Shown here piece after piece: positions 34,542 through 45,563 of a stretch of DNA of 64,000 nucleotides. Every line of letters starts with the position of its first letter. The stretch's first letter is position 1. A program made the position numbers and the translations under genes. The stretch is from assembly GCA_014529385.2 (NCBI GenBank), contig CM043958.1:141710234-141774233 (forward strand), given 5' to 3'. This DNA is from Adiantum capillus-veneris. Lineage: Eukaryota; Streptophyta; Polypodiopsida; Polypodiales; Pteridaceae. The notes beneath the pieces were generated by a model. It was given only the letters and a program-made list of their open reading frames with translations. It searched no databases and was not told the DNA's origin.

Positions 34542-36238
34542 TGAAACCGGCCCGTGGGACAGTAGGCTTTGGCTTTCACCCGAAATTCTTTACTTTAGAC
34601 ACACACACAGAGCACTTTACAAAGGGAACCTGTGACGGGAATTAACACTTATACGCACACAGGGCTCGGAAGCTAGAATGCTTTGACCAGACGCTGACAA
34701 CCTGTAGGCCCCAAAATTGGCGCCCCTTTCGGTATTTCGAGAGGGTAAATTACAAAGTAGAGTCCTGAAAATCCTTCACCTGTATCCAGCTAGATACCGA
34801 CTGTTTTGGCCAAATTTCGGTAGCATAACAGCCCCAAAACTTGCGCGAAACCAATTCCCCTGTTGGAACTCACTTCCACTGGCATAAACCCTCTGATTCC
34901 TGCCCAAAAACAGTAAATTCAGCACGCTGTATTTACTGGTTTTTGCCCTGTTTTCAGCCCCAAACAGTCCCCTAACCGTCCTCTGCCAGTGGGGCGCTAT
35001 TCCCAATGGTTCTGGCGTCTGTATGGCTGAAAAACAGTCAATTTACAGCACATACACAGCGCTGAAAACTCACTTGTACGGTGAGGTTATAACCCTCACC
35101 GGTGCCTGCTTTGGAGTAGTAGTTAGCTATCCCTGTTCTTGCTCAAGGAGGCTCTTGCCTCCGCACAAAACCATGAAACCACACAGCTGTACATGAGTCA
35201 AATGAAGAGCCCTCTTGTGGGGCATCACATAACTGCATGTAGGGGAGAAAAAGAGCAGTGTGTAGTGTGTAAGGCATCACTCCTAGCACCACACTGTACA
35301 TGAGAAGGAAAGAAAGCACTCCATAGCTCGTAACCTGTGAGACAGGTTCTCAATGAAGCATCCTCCCAGCATTAAACGAGCGCCCCCTCTTCTGCGCTTG
35401 ATCTGTAATGCATCTGTGAACAAATAGACGCAAAAAGTGGAAGATTCCATGGCTGCCGAAACTTGCGTATCGCTAAAAATGCACAAAACAGCCCTATAAA
35501 CACGCATCTAATGCCTTCCAAAGCTGAAATTGAGCTCCTCGGTCCTAGGTAAAGTTATGGGAAGCTCAAAAATGGAGAGAACCTGGCTGAAAATCATAGT
35601 TATCAGCCTCCAAAACTACTCCAAAAAGTCAATTACGAGTTTTTGTTCTCCCAGACTTCGTAAATTTACCAAAAAGTGCCACTTGGCACTCATACATCCA
35701 ATTGCCCGCATTGAGGTTCCTGCTTAAAAATCTCTCAACTGGTTGCCATGTTGACTTCGCGGCAGACTTGTAGAATGTTCCCCTTGTCATATCGGAGGTA
35801 ATGATGCGAGCACATTTCACGGCCCAAAATAGCAGTTCCCTAATTTTTAGGAGATGCTTCCGTTGGGCTCCCACTGGTCATCTGACCATCTATTCTCATT
35901 GGGACCGCATCCAAAAGTGCAACGTGGCCCAACTATCGGATACTTTCTGTTGGTGATCCCACCTTGACTTTATACCTTTATTGAGTTCACTTCCTAGTAT
36001 CCACCAACTTGCTAAGTGCGACGGGGGGACCTACATGATCTTGCACTGAGCCTAGACATCCTCTTACTATACTAATTCCAGTGCCGATCAACTTCCTGTC
36101 TGCGAGTGAAACTACTGTTCACATTGGCCATACAATGTCCGACCATTTGCAACTTCAAAAAGAGGGTCTGAAAATTAAACAAAAATCATTGGAAAGAAAC
36201 CAACAACTAACATTAGCAGTTGCCACGTCCTCATGACA
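34542..36238 (-). mobile_element. LTR C3, complete
   Basis: It runs from TGAAACCGGCCCG to CCACGTCCTCATGACA, 1697 bp. The shared block is at 34719-34738. It is the 5' LTR of element C, since the gag start and the primer-like site lie directly to its left. Confidence 0.85.
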
Positions 36239-37096
36239 ATTGCTCTGAATGATGCACTAGAAATATTTGTACTTGGATGTCTCTAGTGAGAAAAATCTCT
36301 TATGTATAATTCAATAATTTATTTAGAATTATTTTTTCTAATGTCCAAAGCGAGAAAACCCTCTCAATTATAAATCCAGTAATTCATTTAGAATCATTTT
36401 TCTGTTAGATAAAGCTAATTTAGCAACATCCTTCTTACTTATAAACAATTTTCCTCAACTGTAGAGGTTCAATTGAATTGCTTGGAGAGATATCGGAGAA
36501 ATTTCCAAATCTTGCTCAATGGTGAGTTGAGCTGGTCCTTTCTGAAAAGAGAACTTAAAAATTGAAATAAACAAAAATTCAATGATTCAATACTTACCTT
36601 ACCGGTTTGAAAGCAAGAAAGAACTAACAAAACCCTATCTTTTGTTAGTGTTGGCTTAACAGTTGTCCCTTCCATACCAAAAAAACTGGAGGATGCGGGA
36701 GCGAGGAGACGGAAGAGCAAAAGAGATGGGGTACTCAATTCCATTAGGAGAAATTCATGTCCTTCCTCTAGTACCTCGAGGATATCTTTTAACCGATCGT
36801 CAATCATACGAGTCACATTGGAACTCGTCATTTCCAACAAATCGGAAGTTTTCTTATTCGAGAATCTTTCAATTCAATTCGTCCTCCTCAACCTCAAGAG
36901 GAAGTTTTCCTATAAATCAATCTAGGTATCTATACTTGCATGTAATCTTGCGTTGTTAGTCCTGAGGATATTAAACCTCTGGTGTACTCTCGCATAGGGC
37001 ATGTCCAAATCATAGAGCATCATCTCGTGTGAGCATGGCTTCCTTTGGCAAATAGAGTTTGCCATCTCACTAGTATAAAGTTCTTGTTCCTTGCAT
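36239..37096. other. Intron sequence with minisatellite remnant and an unassigned minus-strand ORF
   Basis: The first ~50 bp belong to the minisatellite at 30579. A minus-strand ORF at 36840-36469 (123 codons, MLEMTSSNVTRMIDDRLKD...) has no domain I recognise; it may be part of the older element to its right. Nothing else is seen. Confidence 0.35.
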
Positions 37097-37826
37097 TTAC
37101 TCAAGGTAGGCCGATTTGGTTCGATTCGAAGATTCCTTGGTGCACCGTGGCACCTCTTTCCGTCTTTTCTGCCTTCGGGTTGTTACCGTGAGTGAATCAT
37201 GTGCATCGTGCAATATGGCGTTCTTATGAGAAGGGAACACACAAAGACGGTGATGAAAATACAAGAGATTATCAGGAGTGAGAGACTTGAAAAGTGCATA
37301 CTTACTATTCATTTGATTAATCTTCTCGTATGTTGTGCATAATTCTTTGGAACCATTAAGAGAGATGCCATAAATGTAGGGAACAAGTCCCGTTACCTTA
37401 GCAAGAGGTTTCTCTGGATGCTTATCCGCTTTGGACATGCAAAGAGTTGTGTCCCGTCTAAAAACATTCAAGGCATCTGCCTTCTTGCAATAGGCGAGGT
37501 GTCAAACGAGATCTTGTCGATTGGGTCGAATTGTCACGAGAATCCCTAGAATTTGTGTGTTTCTGTTGAGGATTCTGAGTGTTTGCCAGTTGATCTTTCG
37601 TAACAAACTCTAGTTGTCCTTTCATAAGCTTGTAACCGACTGTAGCATGGTACATAAGTCCTTGCATAGTGGCAACTTGTTTAGACAAATAATATTCTTG
37701 TAGAGATGATGGCAGTCCAATGGTATAGCGTTCGCACTGGTCCTCCAAGTTTCTCAGCTTGAAGAAAAACACCCGAAGGTAAACGTTGAGGAACCTTTGG
37801 TCGTAGCATTTTTAGGTTACACCATT
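37097..37826 (-). pseudogene. gag/protease remnant of an older family A element (left half)
   Basis: Minus frames 37772-37458 and 37471-37097 read DQCERYTIGLPSSLQEYYLS, KQVATMQGLMYHATVGYKLM, then a cysteine-containing segment and GLVPYIYGISLNGSKELC, matching gag and the region before the protease of Element A (YTIGLPSPLQEY, KQVSTMQGLMDHAAVGYKLM). The frame is broken. Element A was inserted into this gag; the other half lies right of 43460. Confidence 0.75.
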
Positions 37827-37848
37827 CTGCGTGTCACAAAACGGGCAC

Positions 37849-38412
37849 TGTCACAAACTGATGACGTGGTTGACCAGTGCAACACACATCATCCCTACAG
37901 ACCCTTGGAGATACTCTCTACCCTGTGGGAACCCTGGAGAGCATCAGAAAATGCTGACGTGTCTGACTGTCCCATAAACTGTGGTGGATTGGCCACGTGG
38001 CAGCAGTACGGACGTCCGTGATTTACGATGCTTTTTGCGGCAGCCTGTGTCAGATTCTGGCCTTGCTTTATTTACGCAATGACTAGAGAGAGAGAGGGAG
38101 AGCTTTACTTTTTAAAGGGCTCTGCTTTTGGCATCCCTTGTAACCTTTAAATAAGCAAGTAGGCCTCTCACAACTCAGAGCATCTGGACGTAGAGTCTGA
38201 GTGTGAGCGCCTGCCCGCACTCTTGTACTTTGAACTCAGATTAATACAAAAAGAAATACCGAAAGGGGCGTCATTCTTTGGGGCCAATATCTCTAGGCAT
38301 GGAACTCCGTCGGGCCAGTGTCGAATAAATTGTGAACTGTGAACTGTTTTGAAGTGGTTATTTGGTGCTGTCGTGGTAGATTCTTGACTTGGAGTGTCCA
38401 AGTCTGTTTACA
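37849..38412 (+). mobile_element. Solo LTR of the Element 3 family, inside the 3' LTR of Element A
   Basis: It starts TGTCACAAACTGATGACG and ends GTGTCCAAGTCTGTTTACA, 564 bp. The 5 bp target duplication ggcac lies at 37844-37848 and 38413-38417. It carries the shared block with one change at 38253-38272 (GAAATACCGAAAGGGGCGTC). It lies in the sense direction of the myotubularin gene. Confidence 0.92.
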
Positions 38413-38548
38413 GGCACCACGTGCCAATAGAAAAGAACAGATTGAACAGACTTTTAGCACTTCAATAACAACTGAATTGAAAAAAGAGAGAGCACATGCG
38501 ACATGGAGTGACGAAATTCCACCCCAGAGAGTACTGGCCCCAAACCTT

Positions 38549-38568
38549 GGCGCCCCTTTCGGTATTTC
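38549..38568 (-). promoter_or_regulatory. Conserved LTR block GAAATACCGAAAGGGGCGCC (family A copy)
   Basis: On the minus strand it follows AATATAAA and is followed by AAGGTTTGGGGCC. The 5' LTR of the same element has lost the GGGGCGCCAAGGTTT part (near 42924). Confidence 0.6.
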
Positions 38569-39144
38569 TTTATATTACTTGAACTTGGTACAATCCCAGT
38601 ACTCACGCTCTGCACCTTCTCACCGGAGTGTGCAAAAACATCTTGGCCAAAAGCGCTGCACCTAAAAAGCTGCCACGTGTTTTACGAAAATCCGTACAGG
38701 TTGCACGTTAGCATAGTGAGCGCAAATTGCGGAATTCCATACTGTTTGCCACGTCAGCAATCCTGTGCAGATTGCAAAAATCCGTACTGCCTTGCCACGT
38801 CATCAATTGGTTACGCTATCTTTTATGTGAATCTTTCAAGGGTGAATCTGGGCTTATCCTAGATTCAACTAGGTATATATCTTTTGTGTGTGAGGGTCCA
38901 ACTTTATTTTAATGCCTTTATGTCACTTGGGCCCCATTGGATAGGTTCCCATAAGTTGGTAGGACTTCTTCTTCTTTTGCTGCTTCCTCTTACGGTTTGG
39001 GCCCCTCGGCTGGGATCTGTAGGTTGGCTCCGTTATTCAGTGGCTTGGCATGTTAGCAATTTGTGACATCCCTTCTTCTTGAAAGAAAGTAATCGTCCAC
39101 GATTACAGCATATCTACAAAACAGCTCAAGTTAGCTCAAAAATT

Positions 39145-39196
39145 TCCGAGGGTTATTCCGAGGGACATTCTGAGGGACAATCCGAGGGAGAATCAG
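39145..39196. repeat. 12 bp tandem repeat (CCGAGGGACATT type), about four units
   Basis: Units read CCGAGGGTTATT, CCGAGGGACATT, CTGAGGGACAAT, CCGAGGGAGAAT. A second, ~60 bp direct repeat (TTCC(C/T)AGAAG(A/T)ATCTCATC, then CAATAAGGA) follows at about 39240-39310. Both lie in the 3' untranslated part of Element A. Confidence 0.7.
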
Positions 39197-39700
39197 TTTT
39201 CTCATTCCAAATCGGAGCTCTTGATTTCTTGGGTCATTGGCTTCCCAGAAGAATCTCATCCAATAAGGAGTGGGTCGTTGACTTCCTAGAAGTATCTCAT
39301 CCAATAAGGAATATTCAATGGGTGGCACATCACAATGAAACACAAATGCTCACATATGCATGTTACAACACATAGAAACATAAAGTCACCGATCAACAAC
39401 TCCCTCATCACTCCTCCCTCCAATAACCTAAAAAGGTCCGGGCCATGAGATAGAGGCCTTTTACAACCAAACGAAGCCTGCGTCATTTGGAGGTGCTAAG
39501 AGTAACCACTGCTCAGACTTCTTAATACTCCCCCTGTAAATAACCATCTAGGTCCGGCCATGAGTAAAAACAACACTACTCAATCATTCAATACTCCCCC
39601 TGCAAATAACCACAAAGGTCCGGGCCATCAGTATGAACAAGCATTCTCAAACATCATTTCTCACTACTCCACCCAGGAGTACAAATTACCTATCATTGAA

Positions 39701-40765
39701 TGTCACGTGACACATCCAACCCTATGTGTCCGTGGACAAGCTACAGCATGACCAGGGTTCAGTTCAGTCAAGTCAATCTAGAATAGGAAGTGTTCTGGCA
39801 CTTTTGTGAGTCTGTTCGCAGACCATGCATGTCTAGACACTTAGATTAGATGCATATCCTCCGGTTGCACACAGCATGATCATCAACATTCCCATTAGAA
39901 TCCATCAGGGGAATTTTCAAGTGCATTAAAACCTATTTTCCCTATTTTTGACCATTTTCACTTATTTATTAAGTGATTTTTGTTGGGAACTAGGTAGGGC
40001 AATTTTGCTAAAATAGTATATAAGCAAACCAGAGTTAGCACTTTCTGGCAGAGGATGCTCAACAGGCCGATTTTCAAGCAAGACAAGGACCCAATCAGCC
40101 TGGCGTTTTTCACAAAGCAGCCTGGCGTTTTCCAAGACCTGCACTCAGCGTTTTTCAGCCCTAGGACGTCAGCGATTTCAGCCATCAGAGCAGCGTTTTC
40201 TGGACCAGCATACCAACGTTTTGGTAGCACTACAGATCAGCGTTTTTCAGCAGTATCGCAGCCAGCATACCAGCGTTTTTTAGCACTGCAGATCAACGTT
40301 TTTAGGGACATGATTTCAGCGTTTTGTCGCAGCATGAACCAGCATTTTTGCAATAGCAGATCAGCCCCGTCAACTTCGACCCTTGCAGATTCGCCAAACA
40401 TTCAGTTTTCAGCATTAGCCTTGTCCTCGTCGTCCACACCGTCGACATCGACATAGCAAGCATTTAGACTCATTGCATCAACATCTTATACCAGATTGTG
40501 CAATCAATAGTAGACCACTCTCGCCATTGAGAGTGGGGCCCTTGGAGGAGGGTTTTACAACGTCTCCCGTGTCGTATTCTCTTCTCTCTCTATCTCTCAG
40601 TCTCAGCACCTTCACTCATAGTGTCCATTCACTTTGTTTGTGTCCATTGCACTCTCTTCTTAAAGAACGGAAGGCTCTCCCTTCCCTAAGAAAAAGGAAC
40701 CTTGAGCACAGTTCGGAGCACTCATCTTGAGCAAAGTTCAACATTCATTTCCGATGCACGTTACA
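39701..40765 (+). mobile_element. Solo LTR of another family (D), inside Element A
   Basis: It starts TGTCACGTGACACATCC and ends TGCACGTTACA, 1065 bp. The 5 bp target duplication ttgaa is exact at 39696-39700 and 40766-40770. A TATA box (AGTATATAAGC) lies at about 40015. Downstream of it, 40060-40345 holds about ten copies of CAGCGTTTT(T). I cannot assign the family. The open frame at 40055-40456 is low-complexity translation of the repeat. Confidence 0.85.
40060..40345 (+). repeat. Irregular CAGCGTTTTT repeat inside LTR D
   Basis: The word CAGCGTTTT or a one-base variant recurs about every 20-35 bp, often with GCAGATCAG or CCAGCATAC between. It starts about 40 bp behind the TATA box, so it would lie at the start of the transcript. 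Confidence 0.75.
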
Positions 40766-40913
40766 TTGAAATCAGTATTAAAACCAGAGTCATACAATTT
40801 AAATTGGTACCAAGACGGGTTTAAAACAGATACCATCCATTTCAAACAAATTTTCAAACAATACTTTCTCAAACAGAGTTCAAAAGTATCTAACAATAAA
40901 ACAACTAGAGAGT

Positions 40914-42537
40914 TCATTCAGGGTTTTGTTCGGACAATCGAACTTTGAGGACGACTGGCTTACCCTTCTGCATCACGGTGATGGTTCGGTTCCGAACCTG
41001 GAGAGTCGCATCATTTTTGTCGTGCCAGAGCATGCCCAAGAGAACGTCGCAATTGCCTAACTTCATAATGTGGAAATTGGCTTTTCCATGATAATCTTGG
41101 ATAGTCAATGGAAGAGCACCAATGAGCGGTGCCACTTTTTGAGTTTGCCACGCGGCTAGCTCAACGTCAATTTCGCCACCCTCTACATCATAATCAAAGT
41201 GCATCTGCTTCAAGAATTCTGGATGGATGAAGTTTTCGGTATCTCTCGGGTCAAAGAAAATTAGGGCTTTCAAGCCATTGACTTTGCCAGATGCTCGACA
41301 CAATTCATTTGTACTTTCAAGGCGTATGCCATAGATGTCAGGTACTAATCCAATGGCCTGTTAGCTCGTTTGGCTGGAGATGGTCCTGGGTTTTTGTCGA
41401 ACGTCGGCCCGGGGCGTCAGCTCCGCTGGTCTGTCAGTGCGTTGGGGACAACCAAAATAGTTATGTCCTGTTTGAAAGCATCCAAAACATCCGCCTTCTT
41501 GTAATATAGTGTCTCGTTGTTGAGGTGTCAAACGAGGCCTTTGAGGTTGGGTTTCACGAGACTCTTGAGAAGTTGTTGATTGTTGCCAAGAGTTTTGGTT
41601 AGTGGTTGGAGGTTCTTCTGTGGTAAACTCTAGCTTTCCCTTCATGAGTTTGTAGCCGACTGCTGCATGGTCCATAAGCCCTTGCATGGTGGAGACTTGT
41701 TTGGAGAGAATATTCCTGCAATGGTGATGGTAGTCCAATGGTGTATCGCTGGCATTGGGCCTCCAAGGGAACGAACCTAAAGAAGGATACCGGAAGGTAT
41801 ACGTCGAGAAACCTTTGGTTATAGTCGTTCATGGTCTCTGTGGCAAGCATTTTGAAATTGCCCCATTTTGTCAAGATCCATACTTCAAACATAGAAGTCA
41901 TATAACTGCGTGAAAATACTGTCTTGAAAGCTTGGCAGGTCCCTGGAGCATGTGGTTGTGTTGCGATTGAACTCCACCACTACATAGCATTATCTTTAAG
42001 AAATCCTGCTGCTCGAGAAATCTTGGATTCTTTTGTATGGTTCCCCAAAGCATTGATGTTGTCGAATTGTTGTAGGAACTGCAATGCTTTCTTCCGATCT
42101 CTCACACCGGAAAAAGTGAAAAATTTGACTGTCATGCCACCATCCTTGAAATCTTTGGGTTGGTTAGGCGCGTATCATGGGTACGGATAATAAGGGTATC
42201 CATATGGGCTTCAACCATTGTAGCCGGGTGGCGGTGGTGGTAGGGGAGGTGGGGGTAACGGCGGTTGCACTGGATCAAGGTCAGATGGCTGCACCATATT
42301 CGTGAAGACTCCCCCGATCGGAACAGATGGCTGGGAAGGTTGCCAGCTGGAAGCTCTCGTACTTTCTGGTGGCGAAGGAGGAGGTACCAGCCGGGGCATC
42401 AGAGGGGTTAACATGTAATTCAAAAATCGTTGAAAACTTTGCAGCATCGAAAGATTCTGTTTAGGATGCCGTGAAAGAATGTCGCGAAGCTCGTTGAGAA
42501 GAAACTGCAAATATTCTGCTGAATCCATGAACGCCAT
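40914..42537 (-). pseudogene. gag and protease of Element A, broken
   Basis: The minus-strand ATG at 42537 starts MAFMDSAEYLQFLLNELRDI and runs into a proline run (PPPPLPPPPPGYNG) ended by a stop. The gag core is broken (41901-41599; YNQRFLDVYLPVSFF, QRYTIGLPSPLQEY). A zinc knuckle CFGCFQTGHNYFGCP lies near 41430-41475. The protease frame (41303-40914) reads LIFFDPRDTENFIHPEFL, where relatives have FFDPGAKANFI, then GNCDVLLGMLW and a stop after LSEQNPE. No RT follows. The copy cannot move by itself. Confidence 0.85.
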
Positions 42538-42782
42538 TTCTTGGGTTTTTTATGGCTTATGCCTTGTAAGACCGAGCAATGAAGACGGGAGCGCGCTCGA
42601 TGCGCGATGAAGTACGCGTGGGAGTGGCTAATAAGTCCGAGGCCGGTTTGCTCTGTCTCCTCTTTTGTAGGATCGATATGACGAAGATTCTTCTAATAAA
42701 ATTCCAGTAGTCGTTGGAAGCGCCGGTTTGCTCTGTCTGCTCTTTTGTAGGATCGGTACGCTTTCAGAAAAGCACACCTGAT

Positions 42783-42794
42783 GCTGTGATACCA
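42783..42794 (-). promoter_or_regulatory. Primer-binding site of Element A, tRNA-iMet type
   Basis: The minus strand reads TGGTATCACAGC one base behind the 5' LTR, one mismatch to the standard TGGTATCAGAGC. Confidence 0.85.
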
Positions 42795-43460
42795 CTGTCA
42801 CAAAACGAGCACCACGTGCCAATAGAAAAGAACAGACTGAACATACTTTTAGCACTTCAATAACAACTGAACTGGGAGACAGAGAGCACACGCAAGTGGC
42901 GGAATTCAACCCCAGAGAGTACTGGCCCCCTTTCGGTATTTCTTTATATTACTTGAACTCAGTACAATGCCGGTACTCGCGCTCTGTACCTTCTCACCGA
43001 AGCGTGCTAGAGAATGAGCCCTTTGCACATATTTAACGGCCCTTGGCCTCAAAAGCAGGTACAAGAAAAGCAGTAAACTCAAAAGCATCTGGTCCAAAAG
43101 CGTTGCACGTAAAAAGCTGCTAGCACGCTTTATGAAAATCCGTACAGGCTGCCACGTCAGTAGAGTGAGCGCAAATTGCGGAATTCCGTACTGTTTGCCA
43201 CGTCAGCAGTCCTGCGTAGATTGTGAAAATCCGTACTACTCTGCCACGTCATCAACTGGTTACGCTATCTTTTGTGTGTGTGAGGGTCCATCTTTATTTT
43301 GATGCCTTTATGTCACTTGGGCCCCATCGGACGTGGTCCCATAAGTTGGTAGGACTTCTTCTTCTGCTGCTTCTTCTTAGGGTTTAAGCCCCTCAGCTGG
43401 GATCTGTAGGTTGACTCTGTTATTCAGTGGCTTGACACGTCAACAATTTGTGACACTGCG

Positions 43461-44177
43461 AGAAGCTGTTTCAAAGAGGATGTCATGTGGCTCTGGGCAA
43501 AAATATTCTTGAAAGCTTGCGAAGTTGTTGGACCATGCGGCTTGGTAGTTATAGAACTCCACCACTGCATAGCATTATCTTTGAGAAAACAGTGGCTCTC
43601 CAGACCTTTGATGCTTCAGTGTAGTTCCCGAGGGCATAGATGTTGTCAAACCGCTGAAGGAATTGTAAGGCTTTCTAACTTTCACGCCTAAAAAGGTGAA
43701 AAAACTTTTACTGTAGATCCACCATCCTTGAAGTCCTTAATTTGATTCGGTGCAAATCCAAGATGTGGATAATAGGGGTCGGCATATGGACTCCAACTGT
43801 TGTATCCAAATGCCAGTGGGGGAGGTGGTAGCAATGGCAGTGGCAGAGGCGGTCGCACGTGTTAAACATCAAATGGTTGCACCATATTTGCGAAAAATCC
43901 ACGGACCGGAATAGAGGAGTGAGTAGGCTGTTGAGTAGAGCCCTTGTGCTTTCTAGTGCCGGAGGAGGAGGAACAGCCTGAGGCAACATGTAGTTCAGAA
44001 ATTACTGAAAGCTCTCCTGAATCGGGAGGTTTTGCTCATGATGCCTCAAGAGTATGTCCCAGAGAGTTTCTACAAGGAACTGTTGGTACTGTGTAGAATC
44101 CAGAAGCACCATCTTGCTCTGTCTGTTCTTGGAGGGAATGGTATGCTTTTAGAAAAACACATGCGTGAAGCTCCAAT
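43461..44177 (-). pseudogene. Older family A element: N-terminal gag, right half
   Basis: The minus strand reads gag-like segments out of frame (LPQAVPPPPALESTRALLN, and the reverse of the GILE/LRDIL region at 43990-44090) matching the start of gag in Element A (LMPRLVPPPSPPESTRAS). A decayed primer site (TGATATTGGAGC) precedes the LTR. The left half of this gag is at 37097-37826. Confidence 0.7.
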
Positions 44178-44688
44178 ATCACTAAAAACGGACGACACTA
44201 CGTGCCAACTGAAAAAGAACATACTGAAACAGACTTTTAGTAGTGCAAAACAACTGAACACACGAGACACGGAGTGGCGGAGCTCCACTCCTAGACAGGA
44301 CTGGCCCCAAACCCTAGCACCCCTTCTGGTATTTCTTTTCTTTATATTGCTCAACAAGGTACAAGCCCTGGGAACTCTGCTCTGCTTCTCCACATGGTAG
44401 AATGGCAAAGAGAGTACCCTCTATACATATTTAAAGCATAATTACAGGGAATGGCCATTTTCAGGTATCTGTTCCCCGTTCCCATTCCAACTTCTTGTTC
44501 CGAATCCTTGTCCCATGCTTCAAACGTGAGTATCCGTAACAGGGAATGTCATTATCCTAGGGCAAATCGTGGGCTATTATGCTCAGAGATTGATCTGCAT
44601 TGATCTGCCTTTCTAGTGTACACTTGGGCTCTATTCTTCTTTCTTTCTCTTTTAAAGTGCCAGTATGCCACGTCATCAAGTTGTGACA
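44178..44688 (-). mobile_element. 5' LTR of the older family A element
   Basis: It aligns with the Element A LTR: ACTACGTGCCAACTGAAAAAG, AACAGACTTTTAG, GACTGGCCCCAAACCCTAG, then ATGCCACGTCATCAAGTTGTGACA. It is about 510 bp, shorter and more diverged. The shared block is mutated (GCACCCCTTCTGGTATTTC). Confidence 0.75.
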
Positions 44689-45151
44689 TCTTCTTGTCGT
44701 GTTTAGAACGACCAACTCGACCTTGACATTGGCTTCATTCCCAATGTGGATTTTTCCACCGAGATACGTTAGGTGTGTTTCAGAGTCTCTCGTTTGAAAA
44801 ACTATATCATGCTTAGAATGGGAGATACCAGCTAGCAGGGTGGAACTTAGGTGCATAATAATATCAGGTGACGGATTATGCTTTAAGTTTTAATAGTGTA
44901 ATTCTATGTGTTTTTAGTATGCCTATGCCATTAATTTCAGGAACCTATAACATTAGGTGAAACAGCATGCTATAATTTCAATTTTGCAAGAGCGCTTGTA
45001 AGTGAAGTGCATTTTTATTAATGCCTGTGCCATTAATTTTAGAGACTATGTTCTAGTGAATGGTATGTATGGGTGCTGTTTATTTTACAGGATTACTCCA
45101 GAGAGATTTGATGCTGGTAATTTTACTGATTCCATCATGTTGTATGTCCAG
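44689..45151. other. End of intron 2; possible protease scrap on the minus strand
   Basis: On the minus strand about 44856-44690 reads a stretch (LLAGISHSKHDIVFQTRD, then GGKIHIGNEANVKVELVV) that loosely resembles the end of a retroelement protease. I am not sure of this. The rest looks like plain intron, ending in the exon 3 acceptor. Confidence 0.3.
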
Positions 45152-45226
45152 GGAAGAGGTGTTGTTCTAGTGAATCTCGATATAGCTGGAACTTTGCTGG
45201 TGACAAATTATCGGCTCCTTTTTGTG
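45152..45226 (+). CDS. MTM1: Myotubularin-like gene, exon 3 (GRAM strands)
   Basis: Twenty-five codons, phase 0 at both ends, read GRGVVLVNLDIAGTLLVTN and then YRLLFV. This is the core of the plant myotubularin PH-GRAM domain (VVLIN.DEAGTLLVTN(F/Y)R), which binds phosphoinositides. The acceptor is GTATGTCCAG|GG and the donor GTG|GTTGGT. The open frame that continues past the donor ends soon after and is intron read-through. Confidence 0.88.
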
Positions 45227-45320
45227 GTTGGTCCTGCAGTATAATTGGTTGCTTTCTTGAGATGGGAAGTTTTAAACGGTAGTGGCAACTTAATTAATCT
45301 TGAGAATTATCTACTGGCAG

Positions 45321-45392
45321 AGTGAAGGGCAGAGAAAGGTTGTGCCTCTTGGCACAATCCCTGTGGCCACTATTGAGAAATTCAGTAAACAG
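45321..45392 (+). CDS. MTM1: Myotubularin-like gene, exon 4
   Basis: The acceptor CTACTGGCAG precedes 24 codons, SEGQRKVVPLGTIPVATIEK and then FSKQ, followed by the donor CAG|GTACTT. The block RK.(V/I)PLGTIP.ATIEKF is diagnostic for plant myotubularins and directly follows the GRAM strands of exon 3. Confidence 0.9.
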
Positions 45393-45490
45393 GTACTTGT
45401 ATTGCTTGAAATTTTTGTAAGTTTACGCTCAAGAATGTGCTCAAACTTGTCGTCTCACTTTATTGATGGTGCATTCAACTATAGCCACAG

Positions 45491-45563
45491 CCATTGTTGC
45501 GTACATCACAAGCTCCTCGGGCACGCGAGAAGGCAACTTTACAGAGGCTGCTTCAAGTTGTTG
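45491..45563 (+). CDS. MTM1: Myotubularin-like gene, exon 5
   Basis: The acceptor TAGCCACAG precedes PLLRTSQAPRAREKATLQ, then RLLQVV and the first base of the next Gly codon; the donor is GTTG|GTATGA. It is phase 0 at the start and phase 1 at the end, matching exon 6. In the family, RLLQV(I/V)GKDMR is conserved and here it is split between the exons. An alternative acceptor six bases upstream (CTATAG) cannot be excluded. Confidence 0.85.

Larger units (their letters stand above)
30817..36238 (-). mobile_element. Element C: minus-strand gypsy element reduced to LTRs and a short internal remnant
   Basis: Order on the plus strand: complete LTR C1 (30817-32513), partial LTR C2 joined to it (32514-33671), internal remnant (33672-34541), complete LTR C3 (34542-36238). 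C1 and C3 are both 1697 bp and nearly identical by eye. The flanking bases attac and attgc could be a target duplication with one change. The internal remnant keeps the chromodomain end and the gag start plus primer site only. C LTRs share architecture with family B but differ in much of the sequence. Confidence 0.75.
37832..43455 (-). mobile_element. Element A: minus-strand gypsy element with pol deleted, nested in an older copy
   Basis: The 3' LTR is 37832-39068 (split by a solo LTR) and the 5' LTR 42796-43455 (660 bp, TGTCACAAAACG..AATTTGTGACA). The 5 bp target duplication ctgcg is exact at 37827-37831 and 43456-43460. A tRNA-iMet primer site lies at 42783-42794. The polypurine tract AAGAAGAAGGGA lies left of the internal region (39069-39080). 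Inside are gag and protease only; reverse transcriptase, RNase H and integrase are missing. A solo LTR of another family (39701-40765) sits in the 3' part. Confidence 0.92.
8732..45151 (+). other. Intron 2 of the myotubularin gene, 36.4 kb, filled with nested retrotransposons
   Basis: The donor is GAG|GTATGATACT and the acceptor is TTGTATGTCCAG|GGAAGA. Exon 2 and exon 3 are both phase 0, and joining them gives the continuous plant MTM order GVIAE-GRGVVLVN. The interval contains LTR-element families E, A, 3, 2, C and D, listed below. Most of the larger LTR elements lie antisense to the gene. No further MTM-like exon was seen inside. Confidence 0.75.

Noticed and set aside
40055-40456. 133-codon ORF with repeated AYQRF
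   Set aside because: It arises from the CAGCGTTTTT repeat in LTR D; it is low complexity and has no relatives I know.
45002-45244. 80-codon ORF around exon 3 as a complete small gene
   Set aside because: Only the part 45152-45226 is similar to myotubularin; splice sites on both sides and the next exon explain the rest as intron.
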